Shown one piece after another: positions 8,818 to 17,583 of a DNA stretch of 64,000 nucleotides. The DNA lies in the NCBI GenBank assembly GCA_043739385.1, contig JAYUED010000187.1:62001-126000 (forward strand), in the 5' to 3' direction. Both the position numbers and the translations under genes were made by a program. Within the stretch, counting starts at the first letter, position 1, and every line of letters starts with the position of its first letter. Origin of the DNA: Defluviibacillus sp043739385. GTDB lineage: Bacteria > Pseudomonadota > Gammaproteobacteria > Burkholderiales > Burkholderiaceae_C. The notes under the pieces were generated by a model that was given only the letters and a program-made list of their open reading frames with translations, made no database searches and was not told where the DNA came from.

Positions 8818-10266
8818 ATGACTTTTCGCCTGATCCGTGCTGCCTTCTTGGTGGTCTTGTGGGCTGCTTTTACAGCCCAAACTCAAGTTCAAACGGCCTT
8901 TGCAGCTGAACTTTCCACAGCGCTTCCTGCTGAAATCGATGCAGCCCTGAGCCGTGCCAAGTTACCCAAAGACGCCATCAGCATCCTGGTGATGGACGCG
9001 GCCCAGAGCCGTGTGCCGCGTCTGAGCTACCGCGCGAATGTAGCGGTGAACCCGGCTTCGGTGATGAAGCTGGTGACGACGTACGCCGCGTTGGACTTGC
9101 TAGGCCCGGCCTACACCTGGAACACCCCGGTTTACGTGGACGGGACCGTGCGTAACGGTACGCTGCAAGGCAACCTCATCATTAAGGGCTTGGGTGACCC
9201 TAAGCTGGTGATGGAGCGCCTTTGGCTGTTGCTGCGCCGCGTGCAGGGCTTGGGTATCAAAACCATCGCTGGGGACGTTATTCTTGACCACAGTGCATTC
9301 GATGTGCCCGAGGTTGACCCGGCCAGCTTTGACGGCGAAGCGCTACGGCCCTACAACGCTTCGCCCGATGCGCTGTTGCTGAATTTCAAGTCCATCGTCA
9401 TGACGTTTGTCCCAGGCCCCTCAGGTCTGGCGCAAATCAGTGCAGACCCTGCTTTGGCAGGCGTGCAGATACCCACCAGCGTCCCCTTGAAATCAGGTGA
9501 GTGCGGAGACTATCGGGCTACCCTGAAAGCTGATTTCAGTGACACGAGCCGTATCCGATTGACAGGGGCCTATCCGGCCAGCTGCGGCGAAAAAGTATGG
9601 TCAGTGGCCTACGCTGATCCCAAAAGCTACGCTGCCCGTGCCGTTGAAGGCCAATGGCGTGACTTGGGTGGCCAGCTCACAGGCCATGTCCGCGATGGCA
9701 AATTGCCAGCAGGTTTACGTCCGACCTTTGCGCAAGCCTCGCCCCCACTGGCCGACGTAGTGCGGGACATCAACAAGTACAGCAACAACGTGATGGCACA
9801 GCAGGTGTTTTTGAGCTTGAGTTTGTCGCCGTCTTCATCCTCGGTGGCCACGTTCGAGGCTTCCCGCGAAGTGGTGCTTAGCTGGTGGAAAGAGCGCTTT
9901 CCCGGAGTGGACGCCCCTACGCTGGAGAACGGCTCTGGCCTTTCCCGCAACGAGCGCGTCACGGCACAGGCCCTTGGTCAGATGCTGCAATCCGCCTACC
10001 AGTCGCCAGTGATGCCTGAGCTGATGTCCTCGCTTCCGATTGTGGGAGTGGACGGCACGTTACGGCGCTCCAAAGTACGTACGGCTCAGGGAGCCGCGCA
10101 CCTGAAAACTGGTAGCTTGCGCGATGTGACTGCGGTGGCAGGGTATGTGCTGGGCGCAAGCGGGCGACGCTATGTGCTGGTCGTCATCGCCAACCACCCT
10201 GCGTTGGCGAACAACGCCCGTCCGGTGCTTGATGCGGTGATAGATTGGACTTTGAGGGACCAATAG
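8818..10266 (+). CDS. dacB: D-alanyl-D-alanine carboxypeptidase/endopeptidase (PBP4 family)
   Basis: A 482-residue periplasmic class C penicillin-binding protein that trims or cleaves peptidoglycan peptides. It has a signal peptide ending near AFAAE. All three active-site motifs are present: SVMK (Ser about residue 81), SNN within KYSNNVMAQQ, and KTG within AAHLKTGSL. The length fits DacB/PBP4 with its extra inserted domains. It is preceded by an 87-base gap and followed by a separate chemoreceptor gene, so it is probably monocistronic. Confidence 0.92.
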   Translation: MTFRLIRAAFLVVLWAAFTAQTQVQTAFAAELSTALPAEIDAALSRAKLPKDAISILVMDAAQSRVPRLSYRANVAVNPASVMKLVTTYAALDLLGPAYTWNTPVYVDGTVRNGTLQGNLIIKGLGDPKLVMERLWLLLRRVQGLGIKTIAGDVILDHSAFDVPEVDPASFDGEALRPYNASPDALLLNFKSIVMTFVPGPSGLAQISADPALAGVQIPTSVPLKSGECGDYRATLKADFSDTSRIRLTGAYPASCGEKVWSVAYADPKSYAARAVEGQWRDLGGQLTGHVRDGKLPAGLRPTFAQASPPLADVVRDINKYSNNVMAQQVFLSLSLSPSSSSVATFEASREVVLSWWKERFPGVDAPTLENGSGLSRNERVTAQALGQMLQSAYQSPVMPELMSSLPIVGVDGTLRRSKVRTAQGAAHLKTGSLRDVTAVAGYVLGASGRRYVLVVIANHPALANNARPVLDAVIDWTLRDQ

Positions 10267-10420
10267 CGCAGGGCACACAGCGAACCTCTTTACGGTGTGG
10301 CTGGCTTGTGGTGAGCGACTTGGCCCCATGCCGCTATATGGCTTTGGCTCAGCTCTGCTTTGGTTTTAGTAGATTGCAGTAAGCTGTAATGCGCATGTGC
10401 ATATTTATGAGGGAGGTGCT

Positions 10421-12223
10421 ATGAATTTTGGTAATTTTGGTGTTGCCGCGCGCTTGTACCTCGTTACATCCGTTTTAGTGCTGGTCTTGGCGGGCGTTTC
10501 GGTGCTGAGTTGGAATAAATCCAGCAACGTTCGGTCATTTGTCGCTCGCACTCAAGGCGTTACGTTGGTTCAATTGGGGCGTGCGGCTGACATGGAGCTG
10601 AACGTCACCCGACTTTCCCTGCAATTACGTCATGCGATGCTGGTGAAAACGCCCACTGCCAAAGCGGACACCCTGGCTGATATTTCGGCCAAGCGCAAAA
10701 TTCTTGACACGCTACTTTCCGAATTCGAAACCGCGCTGGATACACCGGAGAAGAAAGCCAACTTTGCCAAAGTGCCCAAGGTATTCGCCGAATTTTGGGT
10801 GGATGCGGAGGTTAACCTCAAATTGATTGAAGCAGACCAAAGGGACGATGCTTTTGCCTATCTTGTGGACAAAACCATTCCTACGCGGAATCGCCTCTTG
10901 GCTTTGTTATCTAGCGAAAAAAACCGCCTAGGCGCACAACTTGCTGACGATATTGGTGGCGTTGTTGGCAATTCGATTGATGTGCGTAACGATATTGCGG
11001 GTGTGACGCTGCTGGTTGCTGTCGTGTTGTTGTTGTTGGCTTGGCATGTGGGTAGCTTGCTGCGGCGCCGTGTGGCCTTGGCTGCAGGCATGGCGATACG
11101 CGTGCGTGACGGAGATTTGGTCGCTACGGTCGATAACAATGTTCGCGATGAATTCAGTCCTTTGCTGAGTGCGCTGAATGATATGCAGGCCTCATTGATT
11201 CGTGTGGTCAGCACGGTGCGGATGAATGCCGAAAGCGTGGCCACAGCCAGCGCGGAGATTGCACAAGGCAACAACGACCTGTCTTCCCGTACCGAGCAGC
11301 AGGCCACTGCCTTAGAGGAAACCGCAGCATCCATGGAGCAGTTGGGTGCTACCGTGCGCCACAATGCGGACAACGCGAAGCAGGCCAGTCAGCTGGCTAT
11401 GAAGGCGTCGTCCGTGGCCGTAGTGGGCGGCAATGTGGTGACCCAGGTGGTGGAGACCATGAAAGGCATCAACGATTCCTCGCGCAAAATTGCCGACATC
11501 ATTGGTGTGATCGACGGAATCGCTTTCCAGACCAATATCCTGGCGCTGAACGCTGCTGTCGAAGCCGCTCGTGCAGGGGAGCAAGGCCGAGGCTTTGCGG
11601 TGGTTGCTGGTGAGGTTCGTAGCCTTGCGCAACGCAGCGCGGATGCAGCCAAGGAAATCAAGGGTCTGATCAATGCCAGCGTGGAGCGCGTGGGCCATGG
11701 CACCTTGCTGGTGGACAAAGCAGGTGAAACCATGGCTGAGGTGGTGAGTTCCATTAAGCGCGTCACAGACATCGTAGGCGAGATCAGTTCCGCCAGCCAA
11801 GAGCAGAGCATGGGCGTGCAACAGGTAGGCCAAGCCGTCATGCAAATGGACCAAGCGACGCAGCAAAACGCTGCACTGGTGGAGCAGTCCGCTGCCGCTG
11901 CGGACACGCTGAAGGTGCAGGCACTGACGCTGGTCGAGGCAGTGGCGGTGTTTCAGTTGCCTGGTGGGCGTAGCGTGAACTTCTTACACTCCGTCGCGGT
12001 GAAGCGAGCGACAAGCATGCCAGCCCCCACACGCGTACCGCTGCGCAAGCCTGTGGCGCTGGCCGGTGCCAGTGCGTCACGCATGACTGCCCCCCCGAAA
12101 TCTGCAGCCCAATTTCCCGCTACTCGTCCTTCAGCGGCAGCGTTGGCGTCTCCGAAATCGCCAGCTCCTTCGCCCGCACCCAAGGCGGTTGCCAGCGGTG
12201 GCGATGATTGGGAGAGTTTTTGA
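10421..12223 (+). CDS. Methyl-accepting chemotaxis protein with C-terminal pentapeptide tether
   Basis: A 600-residue membrane chemoreceptor. The order is a first membrane helix (about 12-30), a periplasmic four-helix-type sensor (about 35-190), a second membrane helix (about 198-220), a HAMP domain, and a signalling domain with the conserved hairpin tip (FQTNILALNAAVEAARAG). After a Pro/Ala-rich linker the protein ends in DDWESF, matching the NWETF-like tether that binds CheR/CheB, so it is probably a full adaptation-competent receptor. A strong GGGAGG ribosome site fixes the ATG at 10421. The first codons contain a 9-base direct repeat (AATTTTGGT twice). The ligand is unknown; no che genes are nearby. 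Confidence 0.93.
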   Translation: MNFGNFGVAARLYLVTSVLVLVLAGVSVLSWNKSSNVRSFVARTQGVTLVQLGRAADMELNVTRLSLQLRHAMLVKTPTAKADTLADISAKRKILDTLLSEFETALDTPEKKANFAKVPKVFAEFWVDAEVNLKLIEADQRDDAFAYLVDKTIPTRNRLLALLSSEKNRLGAQLADDIGGVVGNSIDVRNDIAGVTLLVAVVLLLLAWHVGSLLRRRVALAAGMAIRVRDGDLVATVDNNVRDEFSPLLSALNDMQASLIRVVSTVRMNAESVATASAEIAQGNNDLSSRTEQQATALEETAASMEQLGATVRHNADNAKQASQLAMKASSVAVVGGNVVTQVVETMKGINDSSRKIADIIGVIDGIAFQTNILALNAAVEAARAGEQGRGFAVVAGEVRSLAQRSADAAKEIKGLINASVERVGHGTLLVDKAGETMAEVVSSIKRVTDIVGEISSASQEQSMGVQQVGQAVMQMDQATQQNAALVEQSAAAADTLKVQALTLVEAVAVFQLPGGRSVNFLHSVAVKRATSMPAPTRVPLRKPVALAGASASRMTAPPKSAAQFPATRPSAAALASPKSPAPSPAPKAVASGGDDWESF

Positions 12224-12229
12224 AAAACC

Positions 12230-12264
12230 CCCCCCAGCGTCATGCATGATGCTGGGGGCTTTTT
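12230..12264 (+). terminator. Strong, probably bidirectional terminator
   Basis: The sequence CCCCCAGC...GCTGGGGG forms a nearly perfect palindrome of about 28 bases with a T-run to its right and an A-run to its left. It lies between the chemoreceptor and the converging SGNH-like gene and can serve both. Confidence 0.88.
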
Positions 12265-12311
12265 GTTGAGCTTAGCCTTACAGTTGTCTACAAGAGATAG
12301 GCGAGGATGAG

Positions 12312-13271
12312 TTACCAGCGTGCTCGCAATCGTGTGTACGCGTAGGTACCAAACAAAATGTTGGCCGCCGGGGTGAAGTAAACCAGGTCGGCGAATACGT
12401 ACTTGGTGTAATCGAGGCCTGAAGCGATGGTACTGGTGTTACACATCGACGAATTGACCTGTCCCTTGCCGATGCCAATACCGTTATTGGGATCGGTAGA
12501 GGTACAAGTCACCGAGGTAGAGTCGATCAGCGCGTAGGCGGTGGGCGCGTTGGTAATCAAGTTGAAGTAGTAGGCCGCGTCGACATAGAGCACATTGGCG
12601 CCCAGGTTCACGATGTTGATCAACAATTGCTCGTTGAATTTCGCGCTGGCAGTGCTGATGTTTGCGGTCTGCGCGGTATTGGCAATGGCCCAAGGGGACT
12701 TGCCCATGTTGTAGGTTCCGGCCACAACCACGTATTTCGCCCCGGCTTTCACCAAGCGCTGGATTTGGGTGGCCAGATCGATACCCGCCTGGCCCACGTT
12801 GGTGATCATCTGCGCGCTGGTTTGCGCGCCTGCGTTCACGGTCGCCATTTCGCTGATGATGTCGCTGATGCCGCCGTTGATGAGCACAACGTCCGTTGTG
12901 CCAAGGCTGTCTGTGGCCAAAAACTTGTCGATTTGCTGCGTTACCGAGAGGGTAGTGGTTTTACCCGAAGCGTCAGTGGTGTTGGTGATGCGAGCATTAC
13001 CCTGCGCATAGCTGGTGCCCCCAGCGGACAGTGCCGCCAGTCCTAAACCAAAGCTGTTGGCGAGTTGTGCGGCCCAGATGTTGAAGCTACCGTCGTTGAC
13101 GGTGTAACGGCTGCCGTTTTGGCCAACATCACTGAAGCCATCACCAAACGAGATAAAACGTTTGGGCGACAAGGCCGAATCAATGGTGCCTGAGCCACAG
13201 GCCGTCAGCACGCTGGCGGCACCTGCGGCCAAGAGAAAGCCACGTCGACTTGATTGCACTGTTCCAGCCAT
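12312..13271 (-). CDS. SGNH/GDSL-fold Tat lipoprotein with missing catalytic residues
   Basis: A 319-residue protein of the SGNH/GDSL hydrolase family. The N-terminus has a twin-arginine motif (SRRGFLL) and a lipobox (LTAC, Cys25), so it is probably a Tat-exported lipoprotein. Block I reads GDGFSDVG instead of GDSxxDxG, so Gly45 sits at the nucleophile position. Block III reads GGISD where GxND is expected. Block V reads DLVYFTPAAN where DxxH is expected, so Tyr298 replaces the catalytic His. The fold match is reasonable from the retained Asp, the AGGTSYAQGNAR block II and the length. A normal Ser-Asn-His esterase mechanism is not supported. A binding or structural role, or a different active-site layout, is possible. 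Confidence 0.75.
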   Translation of the reverse strand: MAGTVQSSRRGFLLAAGAASVLTACGSGTIDSALSPKRFISFGDGFSDVGQNGSRYTVNDGSFNIWAAQLANSFGLGLAALSAGGTSYAQGNARITNTTDASGKTTTLSVTQQIDKFLATDSLGTTDVVLINGGISDIISEMATVNAGAQTSAQMITNVGQAGIDLATQIQRLVKAGAKYVVVAGTYNMGKSPWAIANTAQTANISTASAKFNEQLLINIVNLGANVLYVDAAYYFNLITNAPTAYALIDSTSVTCTSTDPNNGIGIGKGQVNSSMCNTSTIASGLDYTKYVFADLVYFTPAANILFGTYAYTRLRARW

Positions 13272-13400
13272 TCAGTTCTCCAAATTCACAAATTCAATAA
13301 AGCACGCATTCGATGCGGCAAACGCCAGCTTAAAAGCCGCTGGCCCAGTTCTACCGAGTTTAACCAGGCCCGGCACAGGCAAGGTTACCGCGAAGGGGGT

Positions 13401-14435
13401 TTACGCTGTTTTTACCGTGTCCGACGGTGAAACGGCTGTAGCTGCTGTAGCGCGTTGCAGCCGGTCGCGCACGCCTTCCCAAGCTACGTCTTCAGGTGGG
13501 GTTTCAATCCAGATCAGTTTGCAGCCTTGGGCGTCAAAGCTGCGCAGCATGGCAAACAGCTGTTGGGCGGTGGCTACGGCGTCGTCGGGCATGCGGCGCA
13601 CCAATAATTTAGTGGCGCGCACCTGCAATGGGCTGCGCGACCAGATCGCCATTCCTGAGGCGTCAGGCCCTAGGATGTCGATGGCCGTTTGCAGCGCTTT
13701 GGCACTCATCAGCCGCACCGGCGCTTTGGGCGCGTAATGGGCTTCCAAGGTCCCAGATGCCCGTGGTACAGGTTGTGTAGCCGCTAGCAGCTCTTCATTT
13801 GATAGCAAATCTAATCCGCAAGCAGCCTTAACTTGCGTGCGCGTCACGCCGCCAGGACGCAACAACACAGGCACGCCTCGGGTGCAGTCGATGATGGTGG
13901 ACTCAATACCTACACTGCATGCCCCACCGTCCAGAATCAATAAATCGTCACCAAACTCCGCCTGCACATGTTCGGCGGTGGTGGGGCTGACACGACCAAA
14001 CTGGTTGGCACTGGGTGCGGCTAATCCTCGCACGCCCAACGTCCGGCAGGCTTGCAAAAGCGCTAGCGCTACGGGGTGTGCAGGGCAGCGCAGGCCAATA
14101 GAGTCTTGTCCGCCCGCTGCGGCCTGTGCAATACCAGGCGCTCGCGGCACTATAAGTGTCAGCGGGCCAGGCCAAAACGCTTGCATCAGCTGGCGTGCAA
14201 AAGCGGGTAGGTTGGCGGCGAAGTGTTCGGCATCTGCTACGTCTGCCACGTGGACGATCAGCGGGTGGTCGCTGGGTCGGCCTTTGGCGCTGAAAATTTT
14301 GGCGACTGCTGTGGCTTGCGTGGCGTCAGCGGCGAGACCGTAGACCGTTTCGGTTGGCAGGCCGATCAGCTCACCGCGTTGCAGGGCAAGCGCTGCGGCG
14401 GTGATCATGCTGGATTTGCTGCCATCAAGCACCAT
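13401..14435 (-). CDS. sua5: Threonylcarbamoyl-AMP synthase Sua5
   Basis: A 344-residue cytoplasmic enzyme that makes threonylcarbamoyl-AMP from threonine, bicarbonate and ATP for tRNA t6A37. The YrdC domain (about 10-205) has the opening LPTETVYGLAADA and the KGRPSDHPLIVHV loop. The C-terminal Sua5 domain follows from about 225, so this is the long Sua5 form rather than short YrdC/TsaC. The linker (about 208-219, LDLLSNEELLAA) is encoded by a copy of the dispersed palindromic element. The start overlaps the purK stop by 11 bases, so expression is coupled to purE-purK. Confidence 0.93.
   Translation of the reverse strand: MVLDGSKSSMITAAALALQRGELIGLPTETVYGLAADATQATAVAKIFSAKGRPSDHPLIVHVADVADAEHFAANLPAFARQLMQAFWPGPLTLIVPRAPGIAQAAAGGQDSIGLRCPAHPVALALLQACRTLGVRGLAAPSANQFGRVSPTTAEHVQAEFGDDLLILDGGACSVGIESTIIDCTRGVPVLLRPGGVTRTQVKAACGLDLLSNEELLAATQPVPRASGTLEAHYAPKAPVRLMSAKALQTAIDILGPDASGMAIWSRSPLQVRATKLLVRRMPDDAVATAQQLFAMLRSFDAQGCKLIWIETPPEDVAWEGVRDRLQRATAATAVSPSDTVKTA
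13782..13810 (-). repeat. Dispersed palindromic element, copy in the Sua5 linker
   Basis: On the minus strand the element reads ATTTGCTATCAAATGAAGAG and continues CTGCTAGCGG. It carries the GCTATC and GCTAGC core motifs shared with other copies in the window and sits in frame between the two domains of Sua5. Confidence 0.5.
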
Positions 14436-15831
14436 GGCGGGCGTCTTTGGTAGGGGTATCGTCAGCGATGCTGATAAGCAAATCGCCGCCGCCCAGCACC
14501 CAGGGTTCTATACCCAGCAGTTGTGCGGCTTGCAGTGCTACGGCCTGCACGGCCTCCACTGTCGAGCCGGTGATGTTCAGGTGGCCCATTTTCCGGCCCG
14601 GGGTGGCTTTGAGCTTGCCGTACAGGTGCAGGTGTGTACCAGGCAGGGCAAGCACGGCATTCCAGGCGGGTATGCCCTGTTCCCACAGGTCACCCAACAG
14701 GTTGAGCATGATGGCAGGGCTGTGCTGGCGCGGCTGCGTCAACGGAAGACCGGCCAAGGTGCGCACTTGAAGGTCAAACTGTGAGCTGTCGCAGGCGTCC
14801 ATGGTGTAGTGGCCGCTGTTGTGCGGGCGTGGGGCTATCTCGTTGACAACCAAGCGACCCAGGGCCAAGGCGTCGGGCGAGCCTTCTTGCAGCACGAAGA
14901 ACTCCACGCACAACACACCGACATAGTTCAAATCGTCTGCTATGGATTTCGCAGCGGCTACAGCACGTTCGGCAAGGGCTGTAGGGATGTTTCCTTCAAA
15001 AACTTGCGTGACAGCCAAGATGCCTGCACGGTGCAGGTTCAGCTGTACAGGGAAATTCACTACCTGCCCATCACGCCCACGTGCCAAGATGACTGAGCAT
15101 TCTGCAGCCAGAGGCAGTTTTTTCTCCAGCACGCAGGGTACGCAATACAGGTGTTCCCAGGCCAGCGTTAGCGTTGCGAGGGTGTCTACCGAGGCCTGGC
15201 CCTTGCCGTCGTAGCCCATGCGGGTGGTTTTGACGATGCCAGGTAGTAGGCTGGCGTCAACAGCGCGCAGCTGCGCCACCGTTTCGATCAGCGCATAAGG
15301 CGCACAAGGCACACCGCAGCGCCCAAAATGGGCTTTTTCCTGAGCACGGTCTTGAGCAATAGCGACCGCGTCAGCACTAGGCGCGACCGGACGTATCTTC
15401 GCCAGAGCTTCCAGCGCAGGCGCAGGTACGTTTTCAAACTCTGTCGTGATGGCGTCGCAATGGGCGGCTAAAAGTGCCAGACCGGTCTCGTTAAGGTAAT
15501 CGGTTTGCACATGGCTGTGACTGATATATCCGGCAGGGCTGGACGCGTCAGGGTCGAGCACAGCGGTGAAGTAGCCCATTTGCTGTGCAGCGTGAACGAA
15601 CATACGGCCCAGTTGACCACCGCCCATCACGCCCAACGTCATCTGGTGCTCGCCCCCCATGGTGCCAGGTCGGGCTTCACGCTGGGTTGCCGCAGGAATA
15701 TGCAGTGAGATTTCGCCTTCGCGATTCATGCTGACCTGGTGATCTCCTGCGTGGGCAATCGAGGACGTGTTGTCTGGCCATTGCGCATGGGGGAGGTTGC
15801 CGGGCAGCAGTGTCAAAGGTGTGGTGCTCAT
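14425..15831 (-). CDS. purK: 5-(carboxyamino)imidazole ribonucleotide synthase PurK
   Basis: A 468-residue ATP-grasp enzyme of purine synthesis that carboxylates AIR to N5-CAIR, the substrate of PurE. The family start TLGVMGGGQLGRMFVHAA appears only at about residue 65, and the ATP-grasp segments (KTTRMGYDGKGQ, ENEIAPRPHNSGHYT-like) follow. The first 64 residues are an unusual polar extension with no recognised domain. The start is supported by an ATGA overlap with the purE stop. Internal ATG codons near residues 57 and 64 would give the usual length of about 400, so the real start remains open. Confidence 0.93.
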   Translation of the reverse strand: MSTTPLTLLPGNLPHAQWPDNTSSIAHAGDHQVSMNREGEISLHIPAATQREARPGTMGGEHQMTLGVMGGGQLGRMFVHAAQQMGYFTAVLDPDASSPAGYISHSHVQTDYLNETGLALLAAHCDAITTEFENVPAPALEALAKIRPVAPSADAVAIAQDRAQEKAHFGRCGVPCAPYALIETVAQLRAVDASLLPGIVKTTRMGYDGKGQASVDTLATLTLAWEHLYCVPCVLEKKLPLAAECSVILARGRDGQVVNFPVQLNLHRAGILAVTQVFEGNIPTALAERAVAAAKSIADDLNYVGVLCVEFFVLQEGSPDALALGRLVVNEIAPRPHNSGHYTMDACDSSQFDLQVRTLAGLPLTQPRQHSPAIMLNLLGDLWEQGIPAWNAVLALPGTHLHLYGKLKATPGRKMGHLNITGSTVEAVQAVALQAAQLLGIEPWVLGGGDLLISIADDTPTKDARHGA

Positions 15832-16319
15832 ACTGGTGGCAACGTCATGCCGCGTGCTGTTTCGGTTTGGGTTTGGCGAAAGGTGTCTAGCTGGGCGCGC
15901 AGGCTAGCGTTGTCGCAGGCCAGCATGGCGACGGCAAACAGTGCCGCATTAGCGGCTCCCGCGGCCCCAATCGCAAAGGTGGCTACGGGTACGCCCTTGG
16001 GCATTTGCACGATGCTGTAGAGCGAATCCACGCCTTGCAGGTGCTTACTGGCGACTGGCACGCCCAGCACGGGTACAGTCGTCTTTGCCGCCAGCATGCC
16101 AGGCAGGTGCGCCGCGCCGCCAGCCCCGGCAATGATCGCGCGCAGCCCTCGACTGACCGCCGCTTCTGCGTAGCTGAACATGTCGTCCGGCATGCGGTGG
16201 GCGGACACCACTTGGGCCTCGTACGGAATACCAAAGTGCTGCAAAATTTGTACCGCATGGTGCATGGTTTCCCAGTCAGAACTGGAACCCATCACCACGC
16301 CAACGAGGGGAGATGTCAT
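15828..16319 (-). CDS. purE: N5-carboxyaminoimidazole ribonucleotide mutase PurE
   Basis: A 163-residue class I PurE that converts N5-CAIR to CAIR in purine synthesis. The start MTSPLVGVVMGSSSDWETM carries the conserved GSSSDW phosphate-binding motif. SAHRMPD (active-site His) and AGGAAHLPGM follow, as in the family. It is first in a purE-purK-sua5 run on the minus strand with overlapping stops and starts. The 178-base gap upstream is shared with the divergent cnoX gene and should hold both promoters. Confidence 0.96.
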   Translation of the reverse strand: MTSPLVGVVMGSSSDWETMHHAVQILQHFGIPYEAQVVSAHRMPDDMFSYAEAAVSRGLRAIIAGAGGAAHLPGMLAAKTTVPVLGVPVASKHLQGVDSLYSIVQMPKGVPVATFAIGAAGAANAALFAVAMLACDNASLRAQLDTFRQTQTETARGMTLPPV

Positions 16320-16455
16320 AAAGTATGTTGTCGGTAGAGCTGTGAGCGTGTGGCCAAAGTTGCCGGGTGGTCTGTTAGAGGGTCTAGCCCGTAAACTTGC
16401 TGTATTGAAAAGTTAACGAATTTTAAGGTTTCGTTCATAGCCGTTGCTTGAACCC

Positions 16456-16479
16456 GTATTTGAAACAGTATTTGAAACA
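16456..16479 (+). repeat. Tandem repeat (GTATTTGAAACA)x2 in the cnoX leader
   Basis: Two perfect adjacent 12-base units end 18 bases before the chosen cnoX start codon. They are in frame with the gene and would encode a repeated VFET if the upstream TTG were used. Confidence 0.8.
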
Positions 16480-16497
16480 TTACCTGAGCACACTCCG

Positions 16498-17463
16498 ATG
16501 ATTGACGTCACCATGCAAAACTTTGAGGCCGATGTGATCGCGGCCTCCATGACCACCCCTGTTTTGGTGGATTTCTGGGCCCCTTGGTGTGGCCCTTGTA
16601 AATCCCTTGGTCCAGTTCTAGAAAAACTGGAAATCGACTATGAGGGCCGCTTCAATCTGGTCAAAATTGACTCGGACAACGAACAGCAGCTCGCTGGTGC
16701 CTTTGGCGTGCGCAGTATCCCCACCTGCATCCTGGTGGTGAACGGCCAGCCGGTAGACGGCTTTACCGGAGCACTGCCCGAAGGCCAGGTTCGCACCTTC
16801 CTTGACAAGCATCTGCCTGCTGGTGAGGCACTACATGCCGGTGATAAGGTTAACGAGGCTGACTACGATGAAGCGCTGGATGAGGCGGCCGATCCTGAGC
16901 TTGCACTGGTAAAACTGCAAGAAGCGCTGGCCGTGAACCCGGCCAATGACGATGCTCGTTTCGATTATGTGAAGTTGCTTATCAGCTTGGGCTACCTGCC
17001 CGAAGCGCACAGTGCACTGGCGCCCGCAATGGTGCAAATACCCGTACATCTGCGGTTTGAAGCCTTGTCTCAATGGCTGAAGGCTATGGAATTTGTAGCG
17101 ACTGATGAACGTGCAACCTGGACTACGTCTCAGTTTGATGCTGAAATCGCTAAAAACAAACGCGACTTTGATACCCGTTTCGCCAAAAGCCAAGTGCTGA
17201 TGGCTCAAGGCGCTATGACCGAGGCTATGGACGAGTTGCTGGAGATCATCATGCGCGACAAAGCTTGGAACGCGCAGGCTCCACGCAAGACCTACGTGGC
17301 CATTTTGGAGCTGCTGACTCCCCCCAAGCCCAAGGCTGCAGCGGACGTGTCTGGCAAGACAGCAGGGGGTATTGAGTTGGCTGGGAAGTCTGCGGTGAAA
17401 GAAGACCCGCAAGCGGCTCTGGTATCGATCTACCGTCGCCGCCTCAGCATGGTGCTGAATTGA
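16498..17463 (+). CDS. cnoX: Thioredoxin-TPR co-chaperone CnoX (YbbN-like)
   Basis: A 321-residue cytoplasmic protein with an N-terminal thioredoxin domain (about 1-110) containing an intact WCGPC active site. A helical TPR-like C-terminal region follows (LVKLQEALAVNPANDDARFDYVKLLISLG and later repeats). This is the YbbN/CnoX layout, known for protecting proteins from oxidation and handing them to GroEL or DnaK. The CXXC suggests redox activity, unlike E. coli YbbN, whose motif is SXXC. A TTG at 16444 would add 18 residues, but those come from a tandem repeat; the ATG at 16498 matches the thioredoxin start. Confidence 0.88.
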   Translation: MIDVTMQNFEADVIAASMTTPVLVDFWAPWCGPCKSLGPVLEKLEIDYEGRFNLVKIDSDNEQQLAGAFGVRSIPTCILVVNGQPVDGFTGALPEGQVRTFLDKHLPAGEALHAGDKVNEADYDEALDEAADPELALVKLQEALAVNPANDDARFDYVKLLISLGYLPEAHSALAPAMVQIPVHLRFEALSQWLKAMEFVATDERATWTTSQFDAEIAKNKRDFDTRFAKSQVLMAQGAMTEAMDELLEIIMRDKAWNAQAPRKTYVAILELLTPPKPKAAADVSGKTAGGIELAGKSAVKEDPQAALVSIYRRRLSMVLN

Positions 17464-17481
17464 ATTAGATTAATTTGGTCA

Positions 17482-17512
17482 TAAAAAAACCGGCTGAAAA
17501 GCCGGTTTTTTT
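17482..17512. terminator. Bidirectional terminator between cnoX and the nfeD-like gene
   Basis: The stem AACCGGCT-GAAA-AGCCGGTT is flanked by A-run and T-run on either side. It serves the two converging genes. Confidence 0.92.
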
Positions 17513-17583
17513 ATTGAAGCCGCAGGGTGGGTGAAATGCGTACAGCATCTGCGCTCAGATGAGCAGGGCTGTAGTCCGGAAGT

